This document shows, piece after piece, positions 17,259 through 26,101 of a stretch of 64,000 nt of DNA. The stretch is from the NCBI GenBank assembly GCA_011391125.1, contig JAABRE010000003.1, positions 1-64,000 of the forward strand, read 5' to 3'. Position 1 is the first letter of the stretch; every line of letters begins with the position of its first letter. The notes beneath the pieces were generated by a model. It saw nothing but the letters and a program-made list of their open reading frames with translations, did not search any database and was not told the origin of the DNA. Origin of the DNA: Synechococcales cyanobacterium S06 (GTDB taxonomy: Bacteria > Cyanobacteriota > Cyanobacteriia > Cyanobacteriales > JAABRE01). The position numbers were made by a program, and so were the translations under genes.

Positions 17259-17302
17259 GTTGTTGCGCTTTAGCGCTATCTCTAGCGCTAAAGCGCAACA
17301 AC
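17259..17302. repeat. 44-nt palindromic REP between dndD and dndE
   Basis: Arms GTTGTTGCGCTTTAGCGCTA and its reverse complement enclose TCTC: a perfect 20-bp stem. A degenerate relative is at 29033-29074, and another inside the element at 1636-1763. It might act as an attenuator in the dnd transcript. Confidence 0.8.
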
Positions 17303-17437
17303 GAACTTTTACATTTATCTAATTAATTTTGACCACTTATTTAATTGCAAAAATTTTAATATTTATAATTAAAATAGATTTTAATTTTGCCCACCTTACT
17401 TAAAGGTTTTATCTGAAAAACTTGAGAACAAAAAAAA

Positions 17438-17824
17438 ATGGAAACACCAATAGAAAGAGTCAAACTATCACAAACAGCAAAAGAGCAGCTAACAAAATTA
17501 AAAAGATATACCAAAATAGACCAATGGAATATCTTATGTAGATGGGCAATTTGTCGGTCCTTAGCAGAACCTAGTATTCCCTCACCAGTACCCATTCCTG
17601 CTGATAGTAATGTCGATATTTCATGGCAAGTATTAACTGGGGAAATGTCGAATTATTTAATAATAGCATTAAAGCAAAGATGCCATAATGACGGCTTAGG
17701 AACAGACGAAAAAACCTTGGCACACCAATTTCGTTTACACTTACATCGAGGGATAGGTTACTTAGTAGGAGATACTAACATCAAAAGTATAGAAAACTTA
17801 CTAAAATTAACGATTAATAATTAA
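17438..17824 (+). CDS. dndE: DndE, DNA sulfur modification protein
   Basis: 128 residues, a usual DndE length. VKLSQTAKEQLTKLKRYT at the N-terminus, the WNILCRWAICRSL helix and the C-terminal HQFRLHLHRGIGYL match the family. DndE is reported to bind nicked DNA as a tetramer and is required for phosphorothioation. It ends 29 bp before the convergent DUF2062 gene. Confidence 0.82.
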   Translation: METPIERVKLSQTAKEQLTKLKRYTKIDQWNILCRWAICRSLAEPSIPSPVPIPADSNVDISWQVLTGEMSNYLIIALKQRCHNDGLGTDEKTLAHQFRLHLHRGIGYLVGDTNIKSIENLLKLTINN

Positions 17825-17853
17825 CCATTAACGGAGGTAGATTGAGCTATTTA

Positions 17854-18375
17854 TTAATTGTGTTTGCGCCAATTTTTAATTAAATTTAAACTAATAAAAT
17901 AGGTGGAAAAAGAGACAATAGAAGCGACAATCAGACAACCTAATAATAAAGTAATCGCAAACTGACCTCCTAATTCAAGGATGTCTGTTTGCGACTTAAA
18001 ATTAAGTTGGGAAACCGAGATATCTGTCCCTCCAACTATTAGTTTACCTATGTGAAAATTAAAGGCAAAAATAGGAACTGAAGTTAAAGGGTTGCTAATC
18101 CAAGTAGCTGCTGCTGCGGCAATTTTATTAGCTTTAAATAAAATTGCCAATAAAATCGCTAAGATAGTTTGGAGACCAAAAAAAGGGAAACAACCCGTAA
18201 AAACACCGATCGCCAAACCCATGGCAATCTCTTCTGGATTGCCTCGTAAACGCAAAATTCGGAGATAAAAATAACGCCAATATCGTTGAAAAATATTGGT
18301 TTTTAACTGATTTTTTCTTGGTTTTATCAAAATAGAGGTTTTTTGTAGTACAAAGACAGGAGCAGATTTTCTCAT
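17854..18375 (-). CDS. DUF2062 membrane protein
   Basis: 173 residues. The DUF2062 core EEIAMGLAIGVFTGCFPFFG is followed by hydrophobic helices (LQTILAILLAILF; FAITLLLGCLIVASIV), about three to four membrane spans. The N-terminal 50 residues are basic and soluble. The molecular role of the family is unknown. It is transcribed divergently from mnmE over a 246-bp gap that must hold both promoters. Confidence 0.75.
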   Translation of the reverse strand: MRKSAPVFVLQKTSILIKPRKNQLKTNIFQRYWRYFYLRILRLRGNPEEIAMGLAIGVFTGCFPFFGLQTILAILLAILFKANKIAAAAATWISNPLTSVPIFAFNFHIGKLIVGGTDISVSQLNFKSQTDILELGGQFAITLLLGCLIVASIVSFSTYFISLNLIKNWRKHN

Positions 18376-18621
18376 TATTTTTTAACAGTGATTAAGGTAA
18401 ATTTTCGTTCTTTAATTTTGGCTAAATAACTTATTTTTAGACTCAGATTATGTCGATATTTAATAATTATTAATAGTTGGTAAGGGAAGGTTTTTCTGAT
18501 TAACTATTAATATAGACGAGCGACTCTTACCTTTTACTTCTGACTTTTTATTTTTGATCATGTTCCCTTAGCTATAAAATATTAATATTAACTACTAAGA
18601 TAACAAATTATTTGATTACTG

Positions 18622-20004
18622 ATGTCTGAACAAATCCTACAAAAAGAAACCATCGTGGCGATCGCCAGTGCCGTAGTTCCGCAACAAGGAAGCATTGGTA
18701 TTGTCAGATTATCAGGGGAAAATGCGCTGCAAATTGCCCGTTTACTTTTTCATAGCCCTGGTAAACAACGTTGGTCAACCCATCGGATTCTTTATGGATA
18801 TATTCGTCATCCCCAGACGGAGCAATTAATTGATGAAGCTTTACTCTTGATTATGCAGGCACCGCGTTCTTTTACCTGTGAAGATGTGGTAGAATTTCAC
18901 TGCCACGGCGGTATAATGCCCGTACAGCAAGTATTGCAGCTTTGTCTCGAAAATGGGGCCAGACTTGCTCAACCCGGCGAATTTACCCTCAGAGCGTTCT
19001 TAAATGGTCGAATTGACCTCACCCAAGCCGAAAGTGTTGCTGAATTGGTCGGAGCAAAATCCGCCCAAGCAGCCCAGATTGCTTTAGCCGGCATACAAGG
19101 AAAATTAGCCCAACCTCTGCGCCAACTTCGGGGAACTTGTTTAGACATTTTGGCCGAAATCGAGGCCAGAATTGACTTTGAGGACGATTTACCGCCCTTA
19201 AATGAAGAGGAAATCCAAAGCCAATTAACCGAAGTCTTAGGCAATGTAACTGAAATTTTAGCCACTGCAGATCGGGGAGAATTGTTGAGAACTGGTTTAA
19301 AAGTCGCCATTGTGGGACAACCCAATGTTGGCAAATCAAGCTTGTTGAATGCTTGGAGTAGGTGCGATCGGGCGATCGTGACAGATTTGCCTGGTACAAC
19401 AAGAGATGTAGTGGAATCCCAATTAGTGGTTGGCGGAATTCCCATTCAAGTATTAGACACGGCGGGTATCAGGGAAACTGAAGATACAGTCGAGAAAATT
19501 GGCGTGGAAAGATCGAGACGCGCTGCACAAAATGCCGACCTAATTTTATTAACCATGGATGCTAGTTTAGGATGGACAGAATCCGAAGCAGAAATTTACC
19601 AACAAGTGCAAGAAAGGCCGTTAATTCTTATTCTTAATAAAATAGATAAATTAACTTCAGAAATTGTTAATAACCTACCACAAAACCATAAAATTGTCAA
19701 GACATCAGCGCCAAATAATGTAGGAATTGCCGACTTAGAAACGGCCATATTAGAGTTAGTTGAAAAGCAAAATATTCGGGCGGCAAATTTAGACATGGCC
19801 ATTAATCAAAGACAAGCCGCAGCCTTAACCAGAGCGAAAATTTCCCTCGAACAAGTGCAGCAAACTATGAATAATCAATTGCCCTTGGACTTTTGGACAA
19901 TTGATTTAAGAGGAGCTATTCAAGCATTAGGAGAAATCACAGGGGAAGAGATAACCGAATCAGTATTAGGCCGAATATTCAGTAAATTTTGTATCGGGAA
20001 ATAA
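18622..20004 (+). CDS. mnmE: tRNA uridine-5-carboxymethylaminomethyl modification GTPase MnmE
   Basis: 460 residues, full length. The N-terminal folate-binding TrmE domain ([20 protein letters not shown]) is followed by helices carrying an inserted G domain: GQPNVGKSS (G1), DLPGTTRD (G2), DTAG (G3), NKID (G4). The C-terminus ends in the hallmark FCIGK with its catalytic cysteine. With MnmG it modifies the wobble uridine of several tRNAs; mnmG is not in the window. It is followed by a hairpin terminator. Confidence 0.95.
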   Translation: MSEQILQKETIVAIASAVVPQQGSIGIVRLSGENALQIARLLFHSPGKQRWSTHRILYGYIRHPQTEQLIDEALLLIMQAPRSFTCEDVVEFHCHGGIMPVQQVLQLCLENGARLAQPGEFTLRAFLNGRIDLTQAESVAELVGAKSAQAAQIALAGIQGKLAQPLRQLRGTCLDILAEIEARIDFEDDLPPLNEEEIQSQLTEVLGNVTEILATADRGELLRTGLKVAIVGQPNVGKSSLLNAWSRCDRAIVTDLPGTTRDVVESQLVVGGIPIQVLDTAGIRETEDTVEKIGVERSRRAAQNADLILLTMDASLGWTESEAEIYQQVQERPLILILNKIDKLTSEIVNNLPQNHKIVKTSAPNNVGIADLETAILELVEKQNIRAANLDMAINQRQAAALTRAKISLEQVQQTMNNQLPLDFWTIDLRGAIQALGEITGEEITESVLGRIFSKFCIGK

Positions 20005-20009
20005 GAGCA

Positions 20010-20040
20010 GAAATCCGATTTTTTGAAAAGATCGGATTTC
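20010..20040 (+). terminator. hairpin after mnmE
   Basis: Arms GAAATCCGAT and ATCGGATTTC enclose TTTTTTGAAAAG. Hairpins built on the same AAATCCGATTT motif follow other genes (31840-31873, 37294-37326), so this is both a terminator and a dispersed motif. Confidence 0.7.
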
Positions 20041-20059
20041 TCAAATGTATAATAGAATA

Positions 20060-20156
20060 CAAAAACTATTTTGTCGCTGCTTAGATGTTTTGCGAGCATC
20101 TGACCTAAGAAAGTGGCGGCTCACATCGGCGCAGGGAATTTCGCGCCTTTTTTTTT
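20060..20156 (+). ncRNA. candidate ~97-nt small RNA with its own promoter and terminator
   Basis: A TATAAT box (20048-20053) with a TTGAAA-like -35 about 19 bp upstream predicts a start near 20060. The sequence can fold: CTTAG...CTAAG encloses an AGATG...CATCT hairpin. It ends with GGCGC-loop-GCGCC followed by nine T residues (20148-20156), a textbook intrinsic terminator. No open frame of note. I do not recognise the RNA; it does not look like SRP RNA, 6S RNA or Yfr1. It sits between mnmE and cpcG in an otherwise AT-rich gap. Confidence 0.55.
20128..20156 (+). terminator. intrinsic terminator of the candidate sRNA
   Basis: A GGCGC/GCGCC stem with a ten-base loop, then nine consecutive T on the plus strand. 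It is the strongest terminator of this gap, and no annotated coding gene ends directly before it. Confidence 0.75.
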
Positions 20157-20254
20157 ACCCTCAATTTTTTGATCCTATTTTTATTATAATAAATTGTTAG
20201 AAAAAAGTCAAGTATTTGTAACATTTATTTACAGAAAAAAGAGGGGGTTATTTG

Positions 20255-20335
20255 ATGTCTAATAAATGGGTTAAGATAGTCCGTGTAGAAGCTGAGAATC
20301 CTGATTTTGCAGCAGTTACGAAAACTTATGATTGA
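20255..20335 (+). CDS. possible 26-residue small ORF
   Basis: ATG at 20255 with GAGGGGG about 7 bp upstream. The peptide is MSNKWVKIVRVEAENPDFAA followed by VTKTYD. It has a balanced composition and a plausible ribosome site, but could equally be the stub of a decayed gene. No family is recognised. Confidence 0.25.
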   Translation: MSNKWVKIVRVEAENPDFAAVTKTYD

Positions 20336-20488
20336 GAAAGTAAAACAATAGAAAGAGAAAGTTGTGAAAATTTAATAGGCTGTTTCTGAACCAGATTGCT
20401 CATTTTATCGAGTGTAATTGTGGGGCTTTGGAATTAAAAGCTTGAAACAGATCAGGTAGTTTTGTCAATTTTCCGGTGAATTCAAAAG

Positions 20489-20527
20489 AAGGTTATAAAT
20501 TAACAAAAATTGTTAATTTATAACCTT
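20489..20527 (-). terminator. terminator of cpcG
   Basis: A perfect inverted repeat, AAGGTTATAAATTAACAA and its complement, around AAA, just downstream of the cpcG stop. On the minus strand it ends in an A/T-rich run, fitting termination of a highly expressed linker gene. Confidence 0.75.
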
Positions 20528-20550
20528 AAGAAAAAAGTGTTTAAAGAAAT

Positions 20551-21300
20551 TTATTTGCGATAAGGCACTTTATTCATGTCAATATTCATGGCCGAAACCC
20601 GAGGAGTAGGATTACCTTGGGGAGCGATGGAACGAGCCATACCTAAATACAAAGAAGGATCGCCAGCTTTGCTGGTTCTTTCTTGGGTTTTGTAAGTACG
20701 AACCGCATTTTGCCAAATAATTTGGGGGAAACCAAGGATGGCGCGATGATAAGCATCGTAGCGAGGAGATTTAATATTGAAAGGTACTTCACCGGCTTCA
20801 CGGCTAGGTAAATTACGACGACGTTGATAGGGAACGGTGTCATAACCAAAATTTTCTAAATACTCGTCGCTATTCAGTAATTGATCAACCAAGCCTTGGA
20901 TACCTTTGGTAGCTACCACAATTGACCAAGCAATCTTTTCCCGTTCGCTGTAAACATCACGTCCAAAAACGCGTTGGATACAATGCTCAATAAAGCGATA
21001 ATTGCTGTTTTTATCGTAAAAACTGTTTTTAAAAGTTTTAGAAAGCAATAAACCACGAATAAAGTCGCGTACAGTGATTTGACCATTGCGCAATTGGGAT
21101 TCTAAATTAACTTCACGATCCCATTTGAACGCATGGAAGAAAATTTGACGATAAGCGGCTTCAATCAGATTAGTCATCTCAGTGTAAGAGAGGGTGTTTT
21201 CTGTTGAAAAAACAACGGGTTTTTCATCGCCACCAACTTCAAAAGCGGCCACGCGCTGATTTTGGCTGTTGGGAGCATAGCTCAATAAAGGGATAGCCAA
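20551..21300 (-). CDS. cpcG: phycobilisome rod-core linker polypeptide CpcG
   Basis: 249 residues, the normal length. The N-terminus [17 protein letters not shown] is the CpcG hallmark. Residues ~18-180 form the Pfam00427 linker domain ([35 protein letters not shown]), and the remaining tail anchors the rod to the core. It joins phycocyanin rods to allophycocyanin on the thylakoid surface. The soluble C-terminus suggests the CpcG1 (PSII-associated) form rather than the membrane-tailed CpcG2/CpcL. cpcS lies 158 bp upstream on the same strand. Confidence 0.93.
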   Translation of the reverse strand: MAIPLLSYAPNSQNQRVAAFEVGGDEKPVVFSTENTLSYTEMTNLIEAAYRQIFFHAFKWDREVNLESQLRNGQITVRDFIRGLLLSKTFKNSFYDKNSNYRFIEHCIQRVFGRDVYSEREKIAWSIVVATKGIQGLVDQLLNSDEYLENFGYDTVPYQRRRNLPSREAGEVPFNIKSPRYDAYHRAILGFPQIIWQNAVRTYKTQERTSKAGDPSLYLGMARSIAPQGNPTPRVSAMNIDMNKVPYRK

Positions 21301-21458
21301 TTTAATATCCTCCAGAAATTTTAGTTCATTTTAAAAAATGTTTATCCACAATGATAAGTGACTTAGGGCATCACTTATCGCAAAGGTTACAAAATATTAC
21401 AAAACCTTAAAATTATTTAGCAAAGATAAACAGCAGACGCAGGAAAGTCTGAGTTTAA

Positions 21459-22046
21459 TTACCAACCGCTGACAGAAACAGAGGCAAAATTAGGGTTTGA
21501 ATGGTCAGATTTAGTAACTCCGGAATCATCGATGCGAGTTTCGACGCAAAAGGTCGCCGTATTAAAACCGCCAAAACGCTTAACGGTACTGGTTCTGACC
21601 CGAATACTTGGACTAGGAAACCAAAAGCGTTCAATAATGCTCATAGTTTCATATTCGGTAATTAATAACAAAGCGTCTTCGGTGTCAACTTCATATTCCC
21701 CAACCACCGGCACAATTTCCGCATATCCCCTTTCCCTGATTAATTTACCTTTTTGGGGATTATCTTGATCGGGGATTAAAGCAAATACCGTACTGCCCTC
21801 GTGGTTTTCGTCTTCCTTATCCCAGGCCATGGAGCCGGCCCACGTTACGTAAGCTCCACCCACGGCCAAATTCGGGTCGATGTCCTGTTCTTGACAAATG
21901 GCAATGATTCTCTCATCTTCGGGTGTTAAACTTTCGACCAAGATGTTTGAGTCACCACTTTCGGCCCGTCGAAAGGGTAAATGATGGGTTGTTCTTTGGG
22001 ATTTCCATTTCCCGGCACTTTTTTGGAAAAATTCCATTCCGTCCAT
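21459..22046 (-). CDS. cpcS: CpcS-type phycobiliprotein lyase
   Basis: 195 residues, the CpcS/CpeS lipocalin-like bilin lyase family. EFFQKSAGKWKSQRTTHHL at the N-terminus and ITEYETMSIIERFWFPSPS with RFGGF near the end are typical. Such enzymes attach phycocyanobilin to Cys-84-type positions of phycobiliproteins. The last ~25 residues (DDSGVTKSDHSNPNFASVSV) are the usual C-terminal extension of the CpcS-I group. It lies upstream of cpcG on the same strand; two tandem 66-bp repeats lie just upstream of its start. Confidence 0.85.
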   Translation of the reverse strand: MDGMEFFQKSAGKWKSQRTTHHLPFRRAESGDSNILVESLTPEDERIIAICQEQDIDPNLAVGGAYVTWAGSMAWDKEDENHEGSTVFALIPDQDNPQKGKLIRERGYAEIVPVVGEYEVDTEDALLLITEYETMSIIERFWFPSPSIRVRTSTVKRFGGFNTATFCVETRIDDSGVTKSDHSNPNFASVSVSGW

Positions 22047-22080
22047 TTTTTTCTCTGCTCCTATTTATTATTTCTTTTTA

Positions 22081-22275
22081 TCACGCAAAGGGGTTGATCG
22101 GCTTTGCTTTATGGTTCTGGGTTTTTTTTAATCACGCAAAGGCGCTAAGGCGCAAAGGGGTTGATCGGCTTTGCTTTATGGTTCTGGGTTTTTTTGATCA
22201 CGCAAAGGCGCTAAGGCGCAAAGGGGTTGATCGGCTCTGCTTTATGGTTCTGGGTTTTTTTGATCACGCAAAGGT
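22081..22275. repeat. 66-bp tandem repeat upstream of cpcS
   Basis: Units start at 22132 and 22198 (66 bp each, near identical), with a shorter first unit from 22081 and a remnant at 22264. Each contains CACGCAAAGGCGCTAAGGCG, then TTGATCGGCTTTGC and GGTTCTGGGTTTTTTT. The unit length is divisible by three, which keeps a spurious frame open. Confidence 0.85.
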
Positions 22276-22344
22276 CTCTTATTAATTAAACATCTTGCGA
22301 AACTAAGAATAAAATCAATTTTCCTACAGAAACGGTCATTTCAG

Positions 22345-22471
22345 TAGACCTCTTGCGAAAGTAAATTAGATATTTATGTCATACTGAGCGAAACGCAGTG
22401 TAGCGAAGTATCTCGGAGATTCTTCGCTAACGCTCAGAATGACAGTTTTTCGTAGTTTCGCAAGAGGTCTA
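22345..22471. mobile_element. ~126-bp MITE-like element (AGACCTCTTGCGAAA ends), copy 1
   Basis: Perfect terminal inverted repeats TAGACCTCTTGCGAAA / TTTCGCAAGAGGTCTA. The interior has ATACTGAGCGAAACG and GCGAAGTATCT-GGAGATTCTTCGC with CTCAGAATGACAG, an internal hairpin. The second copy is at 28699-28824. A stray CATCTTGCGAAAC at ~22288 may be an older fragment. Confidence 0.8.
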
Positions 22472-22478
22472 GTTATCA

Positions 22479-22506
22479 GTAGGGGTTAACGGCCGTTAAC
22501 CCCTAC
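22479..22506. repeat. 28-bp perfect palindrome, copy 1
   Basis: The half-site GTAGGGGTTAACGG is followed by its exact reverse complement. Other copies are at 28627-28654 (one change), 37649-37676 (inside a coding gene, variant) and 55131-55158. Confidence 0.85.
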
Positions 22507-22600
22507 ACTAACCTTTAGGCTGTAGTGTAAGGGCAGGGCAACTGGTGGCCCCTAGGTAGGGGAGGAAACCTGAAACCTTTTTTTTGGTCAATTTCGACCC

Positions 22601-22656
22601 CTATTACCTATTACCTAAAAACCTATTACCTATTACCTATTACCTATTACCTATTA
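22601..22656. repeat. CCTATTA heptamer array
   Basis: About seven copies of a 7-mer CCTATTA abut the 3' end of the PhoX-like gene. The reverse form (TAGGTAA) recurs near 52565 and 57230. Confidence 0.8.
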
Positions 22657-23934
22657 TTTGAATGGTCCCCAAATTGCGAGGGTGATTCCGGGGTGAAATA
22701 TGTTGACAAACATGGTTTTGCCATCGGGTGAAAAGCACACTCCCGCTAATTCGCTTTCGTTAAGGGCGTTTTTGGCGAAGTGGTAACAGTCCCCTTTTTC
22801 GTTCACTCCGACTAGGAATTGTTCCCCTCCTCCGTCTTCGCAAACTATTAGATGACCAAATGGGCTTATTGTTAAGTTATCTGGGTGTTCTAAGACTCCT
22901 CTGCTCGTCGATTCAAGGAATAATTCGAGGGTATTACTAACGGGATTGTAGCGAAATATTTGCCCTATTCCTTTATTTCCCCCCGTGGTACAAGTGAAAT
23001 AAAATTGGTTCTCTGCCCAAATTGCTCCTTCTCCCCGTTTGAAAATTGCTGCTCCTTTGTCCTGTGCTTCATATCTTAGGGTGTCGTTAGCTGGATCAAT
23101 GTTGTCAATTTTTACCCATTCCACGGCCATGGGTTGTTTAAGTGGGCAATTAAGGCCGGTATCTAGTTTCGGTTTTCCTTTGATTACCAATGCTTCTAAG
23201 ATACCTCCGGCTTTTAAGTTGCCGTATTCTTTGGGTTGAAAACGGTAGATGCAGCTGTCGTTTCTGTCCTCGGTTTGATAAACAAATCCGGTTTTTGGAT
23301 CAATGGCGATCGCCTCATGGTTAAATCGGCCCATGGCGATTAAAGGAACGGGTTCGGCTAAAGTATCATGGGCTTTAACCTCGAAATTGTAGCCATGTTT
23401 TTTGGAGACTGGACTAATTGTGGGAATGGAGGTGTCTTCTTCACAGGTGAGCCAACTATTCCAAGGGGTTGCTCCTCCGCCACAATTGCGAGATGTTCCG
23501 GCTAATGAGACATAATCCTTAATTAACTGGCGATTTTGGTCGATTATCAGGGTAGTTGTGCCGCCTTTTGCCAATTTATCATACATTTTCTCCTCCGGAG
23601 CTACAACTTTATTTGGGTGTTGCGGTGTTAATTCATGGTTGCGGATTAAAATGGTTGTGCCATTGTCTCCAGCAAAAGCGGCCATGCCGTCGTGATAGGT
23701 GGGTACAATGCTACCATCGCTCATTTTTTCTCCCATTTTAGAAAAGGCGCGATATTGAAACCCTTTGGGTAAGTCTAAAATCCCTTTGGGATCTTTTTGT
23801 AATGGTCCAAAACCATTGCTAAAAGTGGAATTGAGGGAGTTGGCGTATAATTTTTGTAAAGGTCCGGCTAAAATTGCCGAGGTGGCCGTTGTACCAGCTA
23901 AAGTTAAAAATTTTCGACGGGAGAAATAGGCCAT
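22654..23934 (-). CDS. PhoX-like (DUF839) secreted phosphatase-family protein
   Basis: 426 residues. The twin-arginine signal SRRKFLTLAGTTATSAILAG at residues 5-24 directs Tat export. The rest matches the PhoX/DUF839 family: IRNHELTPQHP, GGTTTLIIDQN, LAGTSRNCGGGATPWNSWLTCEED, GRFNHEAIAIDP and ENLTI-type beta-propeller strands. PhoX enzymes are Ca/Fe-dependent alkaline phosphatases; many DUF839 members are untested. No pho box was identified with confidence. A heptamer array overlaps its last codons. Confidence 0.8.
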   Translation of the reverse strand: MAYFSRRKFLTLAGTTATSAILAGPLQKLYANSLNSTFSNGFGPLQKDPKGILDLPKGFQYRAFSKMGEKMSDGSIVPTYHDGMAAFAGDNGTTILIRNHELTPQHPNKVVAPEEKMYDKLAKGGTTTLIIDQNRQLIKDYVSLAGTSRNCGGGATPWNSWLTCEEDTSIPTISPVSKKHGYNFEVKAHDTLAEPVPLIAMGRFNHEAIAIDPKTGFVYQTEDRNDSCIYRFQPKEYGNLKAGGILEALVIKGKPKLDTGLNCPLKQPMAVEWVKIDNIDPANDTLRYEAQDKGAAIFKRGEGAIWAENQFYFTCTTGGNKGIGQIFRYNPVSNTLELFLESTSRGVLEHPDNLTISPFGHLIVCEDGGGEQFLVGVNEKGDCYHFAKNALNESELAGVCFSPDGKTMFVNIFHPGITLAIWGPFK

Positions 23935-23980
23935 AATTTTAAATACTAAAAAATAAAGTGAACATAATCATCATAGATTG

Positions 23981-24027
23981 TCGAGTGCGAAACCGAACCA
24001 TGATCGGTTGAGAGCGGTTTTCACTCG
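23981..24027. repeat. imperfect hairpin upstream of the PhoX-like gene
   Basis: TCGAGTGCGAAACCG pairs with CGGTTTTCACTCGA around a nested AACC...GGTT stem. It lies between the PhoX-like gene start and the end of the hybrid kinase gene. Confidence 0.55.
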
Positions 24028-24041
24028 ATGGAATCACAAAA

Positions 24042-24071
24042 TGTAGAGACGTAACATGCTACGTCTCTACA
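24042..24071. repeat. 30-bp palindrome (TGTAGAGACGT type), copy 1
   Basis: TGTAGAGACGTAACATGC-TACGTCTCTACA: 11-bp arms and a short loop. Copies at 38489-38518 (inside a coding gene) and 41534-41563. Confidence 0.8.
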
Positions 24072-24126
24072 TTTCCTAATGGTTGATCTTGTGCGAAAAC
24101 TGCTTTCCTGGTAGAAATGAACCTAT

Positions 24127-25881
24127 TTACAAAGTTTGGATCAGATCAATAAAATTTTGTAGATCAAAAGGTTTAGATATATAATCATCCATCCCTGCTT
24201 TTAAACAATTTTCTTTACTTTCTGGCAAAGAATTGGCTGTTAATCCAATAATCTTGGTTTTCAGTTGTGAGTCCCCTCGAACAAGCTGTTTTTTCTGTTC
24301 TTGTTCACGAATTATACAAGTTGCTTTTAAGCCATCCATAATCGGCATTTGTAAATCCATAAAGACGACATCGTATTCTTTTTTCTCGAAAGCTTCCACT
24401 GCTTCTTGTCCATTTTTCACAATATCTACTTTAATTCCCATTTCACTAAACAAACATAAAAGTAAGCTAGAAATGGAATCTTCATCTTCAGCTAACAGAA
24501 TATTGAGGGATTTTTGAGATAAATTAACTGAAGGAATATTCTTTAATTCTTCTTGTTGCTGTGAATCGCAAACTAAAAACGAGGTGTGACTAACTTCAGT
24601 AACGATGCTGAAATAAAAGGTTGAACCGTGATTTACTTTACTGTTAACCCAAATTTGGCCGCCCATATTTTGGACTAATTTCTGACAGATTGCTAGACCT
24701 AATCCTGTACCTCCATACCTGCGTGCAGTGGAGGAATCTATTTGACTAAAGGGCTTAAACAAACGGTATAAACGGTTATATGGAATACCGATCCCTGTAT
24801 CTTTTATGGCAAATTCTAAGGTGATTTTATCGCTTTTTTGTGTCGTTTGTACTGAAAGCCGAATGTTACCTTTGTCGGTAAATTTAATGGAGTTATTCAG
24901 TAAATTGATTAAAATTTGTTTTAATTTTTGCCGATCGCCTTTAATCTGAATTGGTAAATCATCAGCTAAATTTGTGATTAAAAGTAGCCCTTTTTTTTCT
25001 GCTTCTAAACTGACTAGATTGAGGGATTCTTGAATACAATTATTGAGGTTAAAAGGTTCGTTTTCTAACTCTAATTTTCCGGTCTCAATTTTAACAAAAT
25101 CGAGAATATCATTGATAATATTAAGGAGTCCATTGGCATTATTATTAATTGTTTCAACCCAGGTTTTTTGTTTAGTTGACAACTCGCTATTCAAAAGCAA
25201 TGAACAAAAGCCCAATATACCGGTCATGGGAGTACGAATTTCATGACTGGCCACAGCTAAAAAGGATTCCTTAGCTAGGTTGGCAGCTTCAGCCCGTTCT
25301 TTAGCTTCGGTTAATTGAAATTCAGTTTGTTTACAGGAAATTAAATCGCGAATTTGCCAGCGAAATCCCTCTACTTTTCCCTGATAATTACGTACAGTAG
25401 ATACAGAAATAGAAGCAGGAAACTCACTTAATTGATAAGGATTTAAGATCAGTTCCCAATCTTTTAATTGTAAACTGTTTTTTAATTGATTAAGTTGACT
25501 TCTAAACTTTTCTCGGTCAGATTTGGCGACAAAATTGGCTAAGGGTTTACCAATAATAAAGTTAGATGAGGTATTAAATAATAATTCAGTGGCATAATTA
25601 ATTTTCTGAATTATTCCTTGGGAATCTGTCAAAAAATAGCTATCGGGAGCTAAATCAAATAACTCTTGATACCGTTGCCGTTCTAACTCCAATAGTTGTC
25701 TAGTTTCTAATATTTCTTGATGTTGAACGTGTAACTCTTCTAGGGAAATGGAAAGTTCTTCTAAAACAGTAAAAAAAATTTCAGGTTGTGATTGTAAAAG
25801 GTTCGTTTGATCCTGTTCCAACAAAAAGTCTAAACGCTGTTGTGCTGAATCAATCTTTCTTCCCATATCATCGCTATTCAT
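24127..25881 (-). CDS. PAS-containing hybrid sensor histidine kinase/response regulator
   Basis: 584 residues. An N-terminal coiled coil (~35-75) leads into a PAS domain (~75-180). The HisKA box FLAVASHEIRTPM has phospho-acceptor His213. The ATPase domain has its N box around NNSIKFTD, DTGIGIP, and GGTGLGLAIC. A C-terminal receiver (~458-580) has the acidic ILLAEDED pocket, Asp509 in VFMDLQMP, and a conserved Lys in SKPFD. No membrane span is visible, so it is cytosolic. It lies 220 bp after the CheR/PAS gene in the same direction, so the three may form one pathway. Confidence 0.88.
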   Translation of the reverse strand: MNSDDMGRKIDSAQQRLDFLLEQDQTNLLQSQPEIFFTVLEELSISLEELHVQHQEILETRQLLELERQRYQELFDLAPDSYFLTDSQGIIQKINYATELLFNTSSNFIIGKPLANFVAKSDREKFRSQLNQLKNSLQLKDWELILNPYQLSEFPASISVSTVRNYQGKVEGFRWQIRDLISCKQTEFQLTEAKERAEAANLAKESFLAVASHEIRTPMTGILGFCSLLLNSELSTKQKTWVETINNNANGLLNIINDILDFVKIETGKLELENEPFNLNNCIQESLNLVSLEAEKKGLLLITNLADDLPIQIKGDRQKLKQILINLLNNSIKFTDKGNIRLSVQTTQKSDKITLEFAIKDTGIGIPYNRLYRLFKPFSQIDSSTARRYGGTGLGLAICQKLVQNMGGQIWVNSKVNHGSTFYFSIVTEVSHTSFLVCDSQQQEELKNIPSVNLSQKSLNILLAEDEDSISSLLLCLFSEMGIKVDIVKNGQEAVEAFEKKEYDVVFMDLQMPIMDGLKATCIIREQEQKKQLVRGDSQLKTKIIGLTANSLPESKENCLKAGMDDYISKPFDLQNFIDLIQTL

Positions 25882-26101
25882 TATTGATAACTCCTGAGTT
25901 ATATTAAATTTTGTTTGTCTATCTAGTTAATGGTAACGTTATTTTTTTGAAAAAACCCAATCTTACCTCAAATCAAATTATTTGAAAAAAAAAAACAAAT
26001 AAGTAAAAAAAAATTGGCAACAAAACTTCAGAAATCGGATTTTTTAGCAATTTATCAAACGAAGTAAAATCGGATTTCAATTTGCGAAATCGAACCTATT
26101 T

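Noticed and set aside
20060-20156. SRP RNA, 6S RNA or tRNA
   Set aside because: The length is close to SRP RNA, but the conserved apical GGAAGC-type loop is absent; no cloverleaf or 6S bubble can be drawn.
21923-22285. 120-residue ORF with repeated FDHAKALRRKGVDRLCF peptide
   Set aside because: The repeat unit is 66 bp, a multiple of three, so the frame stays open by chance; it overlaps the cpcS start on the opposite strand.
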